64,000 bases of DNA from positions 4,215,709-4,279,708 of the forward strand of contig CP070815.1 in assembly GCA_020344215.1 (NCBI GenBank). The letters are read 5' to 3'. The notes under the pieces are model-generated. The model had not been told where the DNA came from, ran no database searches, and saw only the letters and a list, made by a program, of their open reading frames with translations. The stretch is from Gemmatimonadota bacterium (GTDB lineage Bacteria > Gemmatimonadota > Gemmatimonadetes > Palauibacterales > KS3-K002). This document shows positions 36,542 to 44,541 of the stretch, in pieces (positions within the stretch are counted from its first letter, which is position 1; every line of letters begins with the position of its first letter). The position numbers and the translations under genes are program-made.

Positions 36542-38062
36542 GTGGAAGCGGGGCTCGACAAGTTCGCAGAGTTGGTGCCTGTGGCAATCATCCGGACGGA
36601 CGCAGCCGGCAGCTGTGTTCACGTCAACAAGCGTTGGTGTCTACTTACCGACTTGACGCGCGCAGCAGCAGCCGGACTGGGGTGGTTGTCGGCACTACAT
36701 CCCGAGGACCGTGAGCGCGTCTTCAGACAATTGACAGAAGCAGCCTCGAAGACCACCGAGTACGTCGACGAGTTCAGGTTCCAAACCTCCGCCGGAACGG
36801 CACGGGTCGTATCCGCACGTTTTCTCCCCCTCTTAGATGACAAGCGAAAGCTCAGCGGTTACCTGGGAGCGATTACTGATATCACCGAACGCCGGGCAAC
36901 TGAAGAGAGGCTCCGCAGGCTAGCGCACGACCTTGGCGAACGCGTCAAGGAACTCGACTGCCTGTTCGGAATATCTCACATCGTTGAACATTCCGGCGGC
37001 TCGCTCAAGTACGTTATTCAGGCAACGGCCAGGCTGCTCCCACGGTCGTGGGTCCATTCGGAGGTCGCTTGCGCTCGCATCGTGATGAGTGGGCTGGAGT
37101 CTAGAACGGAGAATTACTCAGACACCCCCTGGAAGCAGACAGCCAGCATCTTTCTGCATGGCGAACAGGTCGGTGTCGTTGAAGTCTGTTATCTGAAAGA
37201 GATGCCGGCGCGCGATGAGGGCCCGTTCGCGGCGGAAGAGCGACGTCTGATTGACGCCGTCGCAGAGCGGCTGGGCCGCGTTGCCGAGCGGCTGCAGGCC
37301 GAGCGATCATTTCGTGAGAAAGACCAGGAGCTCCGAGAGCGGCTCACACACTTGACACGTGTGAGCGTCATGGGAGAAATGGCGAGCAGCATCGCCCATG
37401 AGGTCAATCAACCGCTTACAGCGATTGCCGCATACGCTCAAGCCTGTAGGCGTATGCTTGACGCAGGTATGACGGACAGCGCCTTGGTCCTGGACGTTCT
37501 AGAGCGCATCGGCGACGAGGCGTTGCGTGCCGGCGATATCATTCATCGCCTAGGGAATCTTGTCCAAAGGCGCGAGAGCAGACAGAGTGACTGCGACATC
37601 AACGAGCTCATCCGAGGTATCGAGAAGCTGGCGCTGGTTGATGCGCGGCTGCACGACGTAGAGCTCCGTCTCGAGCTGGGAACTACCCTGCCGCCTATTC
37701 TGGCCGATGGCATACAGATCCAACAGGTTGTACTGAATCTGATCCGCAACAGCATCGACGCGCTGGAGGACACGCCTGCGGGGAAGAAGGACATAGTTGT
37801 CCGCACCACAGCGCGCGACGAGGCGGAGGTCCAGGTCAGCGTGACCGACAGCGGCTGTGGCCTACCCGAAGATGCCGAGGACAAGCTGTTCGAGCCGTTC
37901 TTCACGACAAAAGAAGCCGGAATGGGCATGGGATTGTCGATCAGCCGTTCGATTGTAACCTCGCACGGGGGACGGATGTGGTTCTCGCACAACCCGGGTG
38001 CCGGGGCAACGTTCTTCTTCACGATCCCGACCGGAAGCGGGGATGACCATGGGACGAGCTAA
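36542..38062 (+). CDS. PAS sensor histidine kinase (FixL-like)
   Basis: 506 residues from the GTG at 36542. A PAS/PAC domain (about 5-118), then a second sensory block beginning VKELDCLFGISHIVE (about 135-250) that is also found in the kinase at 56435-58168. HisKA with H286 (SIAHEVNQPLTAIAAYAQA, the FixL/DctB-like box) and HATPase (NLIRNSIDAL, DSGCGLPEDAEDKLFEPFFTTK, GMGMGLSIS). No membrane helix. I cannot see a heme-ligand signature in the PAS domain. Overlaps the FixJ-like gene, so the two form a pair. Confidence 0.9.
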   Translation: MEAGLDKFAELVPVAIIRTDAAGSCVHVNKRWCLLTDLTRAAAAGLGWLSALHPEDRERVFRQLTEAASKTTEYVDEFRFQTSAGTARVVSARFLPLLDDKRKLSGYLGAITDITERRATEERLRRLAHDLGERVKELDCLFGISHIVEHSGGSLKYVIQATARLLPRSWVHSEVACARIVMSGLESRTENYSDTPWKQTASIFLHGEQVGVVEVCYLKEMPARDEGPFAAEERRLIDAVAERLGRVAERLQAERSFREKDQELRERLTHLTRVSVMGEMASSIAHEVNQPLTAIAAYAQACRRMLDAGMTDSALVLDVLERIGDEALRAGDIIHRLGNLVQRRESRQSDCDINELIRGIEKLALVDARLHDVELRLELGTTLPPILADGIQIQQVVLNLIRNSIDALEDTPAGKKDIVVRTTARDEAEVQVSVTDSGCGLPEDAEDKLFEPFFTTKEAGMGMGLSISRSIVTSHGGRMWFSHNPGAGATFFFTIPTGSGDDHGTS

Positions 38063-38660
38063 GCCGACCGTATTCGTCGTTGACGACGATCCAGCTGTAC
38101 TCGACTCGGTTCAACTGCTGTTGCGTTCCGTCGGTCTCGACGCCGAGACGTTTTCTTCGGCACGCGAGTTTCTCGATGCCTACGATCCAGAGAGGCCAGG
38201 CTGCCTGGTCTTGGATATCCGCATGCCGGGAATGAGCGGCCTTGAACTGCAGGCACGACTCGACTCAATGGGGTCCACCCTCCCAATCGTCTTCGTCACC
38301 GCGCACGGAGACGTTCCGATGGCGGTGCAGGCCGTCAAATCCGGTGCTATCGATTTCATCGAGAAACCGTTTTGCGATCAGGAGCTCATCGATAGGACTC
38401 AGCAGGCGATCGAGGAGAACGCCCGAATTCGAGAGCAGCTGGCCAACCGCAAGGAAATTGCCGAACGGATCGCCTCGCTGACACCACGGGAGCGCCAGGT
38501 GATGGAGCTGGTCATCGCGGGAAACACGAACAAGTTGATCGCCCATGACCTCGGGATTAGTCAACGCACTGTCGAAATCCACCGAGCCCGGGTGATGGAC
38601 AAGTTGCAGGCGGAGTCCGTGTCAGAGTTAGTACAGATGGTGATGCGCGCCCGCCAGTGA
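38049..38660 (+). CDS. FixJ-family response regulator
   Basis: 203 residues from the ATG at 38049 (an ATG 6 nt earlier is also possible). Receiver with D56 in LDIRMPG and EKPF, followed by a LuxR-type helix-turn-helix (LTPRERQVMELVIAGNTNKLIAHDLGISQRTVEIHRARVM split across about 140-185). Transcription activator or repressor paired with the kinase that overlaps it. Target genes are not evident. Confidence 0.92.
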   Translation: MGRAKPTVFVVDDDPAVLDSVQLLLRSVGLDAETFSSAREFLDAYDPERPGCLVLDIRMPGMSGLELQARLDSMGSTLPIVFVTAHGDVPMAVQAVKSGAIDFIEKPFCDQELIDRTQQAIEENARIREQLANRKEIAERIASLTPRERQVMELVIAGNTNKLIAHDLGISQRTVEIHRARVMDKLQAESVSELVQMVMRARQ

Positions 38661-38822
38661 CCCCGATGCCAAAGCGGCAGTACACAGCCTCCCCCCTATC
38701 CTGTGTTACAGCGCTGCAACTCAGTACATAGAAACCGCTAAGCCCGTACCAGTAATCTCGAGCAGTCTTCAAGTCAAATCCCTCCTACGATCCCTGTTGT
38801 GCACTCGTCGTTTGGTGCTCTA

Positions 38823-38880
38823 ATGTCAACGTCGGTTGAAAATGTCCCACTCTCGGGGTAGGGACAGGGAGTGGGACATT
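38823..38880. repeat. IS21-like end remnant / 12-bp inverted repeat
   Basis: AATGTCCCACTC (38841-38852) is repeated exactly in inverted orientation (GAGTGGGACATT, 38869-38880) with a 16-nt spacer. The sequence just before it, TGTCAACGTCGGTTGAA, followed by a TGTCCCACT block, resembles the multi-repeat termini of IS21-family elements as I remember them. No istA/istB gene is present, so at most this is a remnant. A simple regulatory or terminator hairpin is the alternative. Confidence 0.35.
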
Positions 38881-39338
38881 CTAGTCCGACGCTTTTGGGA
38901 AATATTCAGCCGCCGCTAACACTCTACTGCAATGCGAGCGCAGCACACCTCAGAAGAGCATCGTGGCTGTCCACTGGCACCTGCTGAACGGGAGGACGCT
39001 CGGCGTGCTCGGAAAGGGGCGAGCCAGCTCGAAAGTGGCATGCTTCGGCGGCGGTGAAGAGCCTCAGGCCGTTGGCACCTCCTTCCGATCAAATCCGACA
39101 CGGCGCTCCGAGTCCGAAACGCTCAATTTCACCACAGTGAGCCGCTGAGAAAATCAACGCCTCCGCACGCTTGCGATTCCGGGGCATGGTCCCTCTCTCA
39201 ACGCACTGAGACCACTTGTGCCGTTGTTTTCTTAGACAACTCCTCCTCCTTATGCGCGGGAGCAAGCTCCTTACGCGAGCTGCACAACGCGTTGTTGTTG
39301 AGCGAGTTAGAGACGCAACCCGGCTCTCGTGAAGAATC

Positions 39339-39353
39339 CGGCATTGAGGTTGC
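39339..39353 (+). promoter_or_regulatory. Candidate sigma-54 promoter for the GcvH-like/heme kinase cluster
   Basis: CGGCAT-N5-TTGC keeps the invariant GG-N10-GC spacing and a perfect TTGC -12 element; the -24 element has two mismatches to TGGCAC. It lies about 100 nt before the ATG at 39456. An NtrC-type regulator is encoded in the same cluster. Confidence 0.35.
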
Positions 39354-39455
39354 CTTATGTACCGCCGCAAGGACTGCGGTTCGAATGTCGAACCCGATCG
39401 CGTCGGCTAGGCAGTAACTCCGCTCAAGCGACGGAACAAAGCCGGAGAGGATATC

Positions 39456-40118
39456 ATGCTAGGTGTTATTTGCGCCGTCATAGCAATAGTCGTTATCACC
39501 GCCCACCATTTTCTCATCGAGCGGCCAAGACACCGGGCGGAGCCGCCTCCAGGCCCTATCCCGCTGTCTGCGGCGATGGGACGGTTACCGAAGGGGATTT
39601 TTCTCCAGTCCACCTACACCTGGAGCACGATCCGCGCGAGCGGGGAACTCCTGGTTGGTGTGCACCCCATCCTGCTCAGTCTCGTCGGTGCTCCACACAA
39701 GCTCGAGCTCCTAGCGCATAACGGACGAGTGGAGAAAGGAGAGCCGTTCATACGAATCGGCGAGGCGGACCGCTGCCTCACCCTCCACTCACCCGTCACG
39801 GGGAGAGTCCTCGCGCAGAGACACGTCGCGAAAGACGAGATGCGCTGGGACAGCATGACAGAAGAGGACGGAGGGTGGCTCTGCCGGATCAGGCCCGAGA
39901 ACATGGCAGAGGAGATCCCAACTTGGATGATCGCGGATCGGGCGTTGGAGTGGACGAAGCGCAAGTACGGGGAGATTCGAGACCATCTGCTCAAGGCAGT
40001 GGCTGAAAGGGAGCTGACCCTCACCATGGCAGATGGAGGTGAGATCCCCGTGGGAATCCTGGCGGAGTTCGATGGGTCGGAGTGGCAGGCCTTTCAGGAC
40101 GCCTTCCTGCACACCTGA
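39456..40118 (+). CDS. Membrane-anchored GcvH-fold protein without lipoyl lysine
   Basis: 220 residues. One N-terminal helix (about 2-19), then a GcvH/lipoyl-type beta domain: TWSTIRASGELLVGVHPIL, NGRVEKGEPF and LHSPVTGRVLAQ align well with glycine-cleavage H protein. The position of the lipoylated lysine (ESVKA in GcvH) reads EADRC here, so the modification site is missing. It therefore cannot act as a glycine-cleavage carrier; a scaffold or sensory role is more likely. It is followed by a second GcvH-fold protein and a heme-binding kinase. Ribosome site GGAGAGG precedes the ATG. Confidence 0.75.
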   Translation: MLGVICAVIAIVVITAHHFLIERPRHRAEPPPGPIPLSAAMGRLPKGIFLQSTYTWSTIRASGELLVGVHPILLSLVGAPHKLELLAHNGRVEKGEPFIRIGEADRCLTLHSPVTGRVLAQRHVAKDEMRWDSMTEEDGGWLCRIRPENMAEEIPTWMIADRALEWTKRKYGEIRDHLLKAVAERELTLTMADGGEIPVGILAEFDGSEWQAFQDAFLHT

Positions 40119-40325
40119 TCGTTCAGATCTCTACTCCAGAGCCACCGCTTCCACCGTCGCGTCGCGGCATCGGAGCGGGAGGATGGCACGAGGGGGAGCG
40201 GACTGGGGCATCCATCGACACCCGTACGGCGAGAACTGGTCGATGAAGATCAGGGTGCCGGGGCCCTCCGCGACCGTGAGGAATCTTCTCTCAAGGAAGC
40301 TGACCGTGGATCGCTGGACCCGGCG

Positions 40326-41144
40326 ATGCGGGAGTGTCAGAAGATGGCCATGACAGAATCGCTAGCGCGGGAAGGTGAGGAGCTGACCTGCATCTGGGTT
40401 CTGGCCGGTGTACTCAGCTACCGCCTCTGTGATCGGAATTACGAGTGCGAAGCGTGTGCGCTCTTTCACGCTCTTCGGGGCGGGCCCATCAGCGGAAGTG
40501 AGGAGGAGACCGATGGGTCCAGCGAGATCGCGGCTGGAAGTGCTCCGGACACGGCAGTCGAGGGCCGGGTGAACTCGTGCCTCTCCCGCCTAATCGCCGG
40601 GTGCAAGCTCCATCTGGATCGATCCTACAGCCCTAACCATTTCTGGCTGTCTTGCCAGCAAGGGAGAGAGGTCTTTCTGGGACTGGACAGGCACATCTTG
40701 AAGATCCTCTATCCCATCGACGAGATAGTCACGCCCCGAGTCGGCCTGCGTTTGAAGCAGGGGGAACCCTTCGGTTGGATCACTCGGGGAAGGATAGCCA
40801 TCCCGATGGCGGCCCCGATCTCCGGCGAGGTGAAGGCGGTGAACGGGCCATACCTCGATGCCGTGAGAGCCCGGGGAAGGATCGAAGATCCACAGGACTG
40901 GCTACTGCGCCTCGATGCGTTCGAGCCGCTCGACGCCATTCAGGGCCTGTATCGCGGCGAAGAGATCCTGGTCTGGTATCTGAGAAATACCCGGGTCCTC
41001 AAGCGGTATCTGCGAGAAGCGGTCTATCCCAAAGCCGATCACGAGCTCGGCCCCACGCTCTCGGCCGGCGGTGCGCCGGAGCCGGACCTGGAGGATGTCC
41101 TTGGGCGGGAGCAGTTTGAGAGACTGATCGACGAAATCCTCTGA
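40326..41144 (+). CDS. GcvH-fold protein with N-terminal Cys motif
   Basis: 272 residues from 40326; ATGs at 40344 and 40350 are equally likely starts. N-terminal cysteine motif LCDRNYECEACALF (C35, C41, C44) could bind a metal. The GcvH-like core is GLDRHILKILYPIDEIVTPRVG, split by one gap, then LKQGEPFGWI and APISGEVKAVN at about 140-170. The aligned lipoylation position is arginine (ITRGRIA), not lysine. Cytosolic. Proteins of this shape are found next to two-component systems in anaerobic bacteria; function unknown. Confidence 0.72.
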   Translation: MRECQKMAMTESLAREGEELTCIWVLAGVLSYRLCDRNYECEACALFHALRGGPISGSEEETDGSSEIAAGSAPDTAVEGRVNSCLSRLIAGCKLHLDRSYSPNHFWLSCQQGREVFLGLDRHILKILYPIDEIVTPRVGLRLKQGEPFGWITRGRIAIPMAAPISGEVKAVNGPYLDAVRARGRIEDPQDWLLRLDAFEPLDAIQGLYRGEEILVWYLRNTRVLKRYLREAVYPKADHELGPTLSAGGAPEPDLEDVLGREQFERLIDEIL

Positions 41145-41182
41145 CATCCCAGCCAGCCGCTGAACGCTCATCTTTGCTAGGA

Positions 41183-41205
41183 CCCGCGGGTCGAGCACCC
41201 GCGGG
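41183..41205 (+). terminator. GC-rich hairpin after GcvH-like gene
   Basis: CCCGCGGGT (41183-41191) and ACCCGCGGG (41197-41205) form a perfect 9-bp stem with a 5-nt loop, 39 nt past the stop. No T-run follows, so it may instead be an attenuator or mRNA-stability element. A similar ACCCGCGG/CCGCGGGT repeat lies upstream of the hydrogenase operon. Confidence 0.4.
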
Positions 41206-41232
41206 GCCAGAAGAGGAGAACTAGGTGCATCC

Positions 41233-41247
41233 GGGCACGCATCCTGC
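41233..41247 (+). promoter_or_regulatory. Candidate sigma-54 promoter for heme kinase/NtrC pair
   Basis: GGGCAC-N5-CTGC keeps GG-N10-GC spacing with one mismatch in each element. It is about 180 nt upstream of the kinase gene. Confidence 0.3.
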
Positions 41248-41427
41248 GTACATTTGGACGATGGTTTAAACTACTAGTGATCCAGGCGGGGTGTCCGAGC
41301 GACCGGCGGCTCAAGCCCTCGGCGCGGAGGCGCGGGACGAGCGACCCCCAAATGGGTCGCCAACGGGCCTCACCAGCCCGTTTGGATTGGCGCACTCGCG
41401 ATAGGAGCGCGGGTAAACGCGGGGTCC

Positions 41428-43086
41428 ATGATGGCGAAGCGGTCCAGGCTCGCGTCGATGAGCTCGTCGCTCAGCTTTAAGCTCTTCCTCGTCCTCTTTC
41501 TCTCCATCGTGATCCTCTCCGCCATTGATAGCGCGATCCGGGACCATCTCCGGCGTCAGATGATGGAGGAGCAGGTGAAATCCGACGCCTACAGGGCGAG
41601 CGATTTCATCAAGCGAAGCCTGCTCGGGTGCATGATGCGAAACGAGCGGGAGCACATCTACGAGACCATCGCCCTTCTGGGGAGCGAGCCCGGGATCGAG
41701 GTAATTCGCATCTACAACAAGCACGGTGAGATCAAGTTCTCCAGCGTGGCCTCCGAGATCGGCACTGCGCTCGATATGCAAGCCGAAGCGTGCTACGCTT
41801 GCCACGAATCGGATCAACCACTCCAATTCCTGCCGACGGCCGAGAGGGCGAGGATCTACACCAAGGAGCATGACTATCGGGTTCTTGGGCTCATCAATCC
41901 GATTCGCACGAACGAAAGCTGCTCCAGCGCGGCCTGTCACGTACATGCGCCCGATCAGTCCATTCTTGGCGTCCTCGATGTGCAGATGTCGATGCAGTCG
42001 ATGGATGAAGGTCTGGCTGCCGCCAGGCGGCAGCGTTACGCTGTGACCACGCTGATCCTCTTTCTTGCCGCGCTCCTCATGGCGGGAATCGTCTACTACG
42101 CCGTCTATTCACCGACGAAGAAGCTGCGTGGCGGGACGGAGGCCCTTGCCAAAGGTAAGCTCGATGTGCAGATCGACCTCAAGCGATCGGACGAGCTTGG
42201 TGCGCTGGCCGACTCGTTCAACCGCATGGCCCGGAACCTGAGAGCCGCGGATGAGGAATTGCGCGCCTGGTCTCACATGTTGGAGGATCGAATCCAGGAG
42301 AAGACCAAGACGTTGGAGCAAGTCCACCAGCAGATGATGCAGTCGGAGAAGGCGGCCTCGCTCGGGAAGATGGCCGCCACCGTGGCACACGAGTTGAACA
42401 ACCCGCTATCGGGGATCCTCACCTGTGCAAAGCTTGCCGCGAAGAAGGTGGGCCGCATCGTCCCGGATGGCGGTGAAAAGCAGGACATTCTGGACAACCT
42501 GGAGTTGATTCGGTCCGAGTCCGCACGCTGCGGCAACATCGTCCGTGATCTCTTGACGTACGCCCGTGAAAGCAGCACCGAATTCGAAGAGGCGCACCTG
42601 CACGAACTCGTTGCCCGAGCGCTGAAGCTGGTCAGCCACCACACCGAACTGGGTGGCGTCGATACCGAGGCGCATCTGCTCCTCGAGGATGATGCACTCA
42701 TCTGTGACGGTGAACAGATCCTTCAGGCCTTGATCGCGCTTATGATCAACGCGATTGAGGCCATGCCGAACGGCGGTCGTCTCAAGGTGAAGACCTGGGA
42801 TACCCCGGATGGTCCTCTGGACAGGGTGTGTCTGAGCGTGAGCGACACGGGGGTGGGTATCCCGGAGGATGCTCTGGCGAGAGTTTTTGATCCGTTTTTC
42901 AGCACCAAGGACGAGACGAAGGGGGTGGGGTTGGGGCTGTCGGTAGTGCACGGCATCGTTCAGCGCCATGGGGGAGAAGTTTCCGTCTCGTCCTCTCCCG
43001 GGGAGGGGACCACGTTCACCATCCAGGTTCCCCGCGACCCGAAGAGAGCCATGAGCGAACGTGTGCAAGCCAGTAAACTGACGTAG
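41428..43086 (+). CDS. Heme-binding membrane sensor histidine kinase
   Basis: 552 residues. Helix 1 (about 17-35), periplasmic sensor (36-203), helix 2 (about 204-227), HAMP (228-280), coiled coil, HisKA with H321 (TVAHELNNPLSGIL) and HATPase (MINAIEAMPNGG, DTGVGIPEDALARVFDPFFSTK, GVGLGLSVVHGI). The periplasmic domain has one canonical c-heme motif, C122-YA-C125-H126, and a second C165-x4-C170-H171, a spacing accepted in some multiheme cytochromes. Likely a redox, oxygen or NO sensor. The HELNNP box fits partnership with the NtrC-type regulator 1 nt downstream. Start ATG at 41428 or 41431. Confidence 0.9.
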   Translation: MMAKRSRLASMSSSLSFKLFLVLFLSIVILSAIDSAIRDHLRRQMMEEQVKSDAYRASDFIKRSLLGCMMRNEREHIYETIALLGSEPGIEVIRIYNKHGEIKFSSVASEIGTALDMQAEACYACHESDQPLQFLPTAERARIYTKEHDYRVLGLINPIRTNESCSSAACHVHAPDQSILGVLDVQMSMQSMDEGLAAARRQRYAVTTLILFLAALLMAGIVYYAVYSPTKKLRGGTEALAKGKLDVQIDLKRSDELGALADSFNRMARNLRAADEELRAWSHMLEDRIQEKTKTLEQVHQQMMQSEKAASLGKMAATVAHELNNPLSGILTCAKLAAKKVGRIVPDGGEKQDILDNLELIRSESARCGNIVRDLLTYARESSTEFEEAHLHELVARALKLVSHHTELGGVDTEAHLLLEDDALICDGEQILQALIALMINAIEAMPNGGRLKVKTWDTPDGPLDRVCLSVSDTGVGIPEDALARVFDPFFSTKDETKGVGLGLSVVHGIVQRHGGEVSVSSSPGEGTTFTIQVPRDPKRAMSERVQASKLT

Positions 43087-43087
43087 C

Positions 43088-44431
43088 GTGCAAATGAAAA
43101 ACAAGAAGCTTCTGATCGTCGACGACGAGCTGTCGGTCAGGGAATCGCTGAAGCAGTGGTTCATCGAGGACGGCTTCGAGGTGGACACCGCCGAGGATGG
43201 AAACGCGGCACTGCAGAAGATGCACGCCGGCCCCTTTGACATCCTTGTAATAGACCTCAAGATGCCAGGGATGGACGGTATCACGCTGCAAAGGCGAGTC
43301 CGTGAGATCGATAGGAATGCAGCGGTCATCATCCTGACGGCCTACGGCTCGGTCCAGACAGCGGTCGAGGCACTGAAGATGGGTGCGTTCGACTACATCA
43401 TGAAGCCAGTTGACCCGGACGACCTCTCGAACGCGGTGAGGAACGCCCTCAAGCAGAAGGAGCTGTCGGAGGAGAATCTCCGGCTCAAAGAAAAGGTCTC
43501 GGAGCTTTCCCTGCCGGCGCCCATCGTCGGCGAGAGCCCGAAGATGAGCCGGGTGCTGGAATTAATCCGCACGGTTGCCGTGACCGACGCTACAGTCGTA
43601 ATCCGGGGCGAGAGCGGGACGGGAAAGGAGTTGATCGCTCGTGCGATCCATGCTCAGAGCCAGCGCAGGTTCTTGCCCATCGTGGCGGTGAATTGCGGAT
43701 CGATCCCCGAGACTCTGCTGGAAAGCGAGCTCTTCGGCCACGAGAAGGGGGCCTTCACCGGCGCCCAGTACCGGCGGAAAGGAAAGATCGAGCTGTCCGA
43801 CGGCGGCACATTGTTCCTCGATGAGATCGGGGACATTCCCCCGAGAATGCAGATGGATCTCCTCCGGGTCCTGGAGACGAAGCGGTTCTCGCGGCTCGGG
43901 GGAAACGAGGAGATCAGCTCGGACTTCCGGCTGGTTTGCGCCACCAACAAGAATCTGGAGCAACTAGTGGAGGAGGGTATCTTTCGGGAGGATCTGTATT
44001 ACCGAATCAATGTCTTCACCATCCCCGTCCCTCCGCTGCGGGAGCGACGCGAAGATATCCCGCTCCTCGTGGAGCATTTTGTCGAGAAGTACGCCCGGGC
44101 GATGGGCAAGCCGAGAAAGGACGTCTGTGCCGAGGCGCAAGCGATGCTCGTCAACTACCAGTGGCCTGGCAACGTCAGGGAACTCGAGAACGCCATCGAG
44201 CGTGCAATGGTGGTCGGGCTTGGGCTGGCAATCGTGCCGGAGGATCTACCGCTACGACTCGAAGCCGAAGGGCGGGAGCCGCCGGAGATGACGCTGTCCG
44301 CGGTGGAGAAGGTCCACATCGAGCGCGTCTTGAGGGAGATGGATGGCAACATCACTCAAACGGCCAAGATCCTCGACATCGACCGGGGCACGCTCTACAA
44401 CAAGTTGAAGAGGTATGGGATCCGGCGGTAG
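43088..44431 (+). CDS. NtrC-family sigma-54 response regulator
   Basis: 447 residues from the GTG at 43088 (an ATG at 43094 is equally good). Receiver with D56 in IDLKMPG and K in IMKPV; AAA+ domain (about 145-385) with Walker A GESGTGKE, the sigma-54 contact loop GAFTGA and Walker B GTLFLDEIGD; Fis-type helix-turn-helix at the C-terminus (GNITQTAKILDIDRGTLYNKLKRYG). Activates sigma-54 promoters. It is immediately downstream of the heme kinase, so it presumably responds to redox or gas signals. Confidence 0.93.
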   Translation: MQMKNKKLLIVDDELSVRESLKQWFIEDGFEVDTAEDGNAALQKMHAGPFDILVIDLKMPGMDGITLQRRVREIDRNAAVIILTAYGSVQTAVEALKMGAFDYIMKPVDPDDLSNAVRNALKQKELSEENLRLKEKVSELSLPAPIVGESPKMSRVLELIRTVAVTDATVVIRGESGTGKELIARAIHAQSQRRFLPIVAVNCGSIPETLLESELFGHEKGAFTGAQYRRKGKIELSDGGTLFLDEIGDIPPRMQMDLLRVLETKRFSRLGGNEEISSDFRLVCATNKNLEQLVEEGIFREDLYYRINVFTIPVPPLRERREDIPLLVEHFVEKYARAMGKPRKDVCAEAQAMLVNYQWPGNVRELENAIERAMVVGLGLAIVPEDLPLRLEAEGREPPEMTLSAVEKVHIERVLREMDGNITQTAKILDIDRGTLYNKLKRYGIRR

Positions 44432-44508
44432 ACGTGACAGGCACCATCTTCCTCGGCCTCCTCAACGGCTATTCGCCGCTGGCTCTTACGGTTTGCACGG
44501 GCGGGCGC

Positions 44509-44526
44509 TGCCGGTGGCAACCGGCA
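44509..44526. terminator. Hairpin between convergent NtrC and PntB genes
   Basis: TGCCGGT-GGCA-ACCGGCA is a perfect 7-bp stem with a 4-nt loop in the 110-nt gap between stops at 44431 and 44542. It could act in both directions; no T-run. Confidence 0.4.
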
Positions 44527-44541
44527 TCAAGCTGGGCTCGC

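Larger units (their letters stand above)
38661..39455. other. Long intergenic region with IS-like debris
   Basis: About 800 bases without a credible gene. It contains the inverted repeat at 38841-38880, possibly the end of an IS21-like element, a small GGAGC/GCTCC hairpin around 39260-39271, and a candidate sigma-54 promoter at 39339-39353 upstream of the GcvH-like gene. Base composition is lower in GC than neighbouring genes. Confidence 0.4.

Noticed and set aside
39456..41144. Glycine cleavage system
   Set aside because: The lipoylated lysine is missing in both GcvH-like proteins, and no GcvT or GcvP gene is present.
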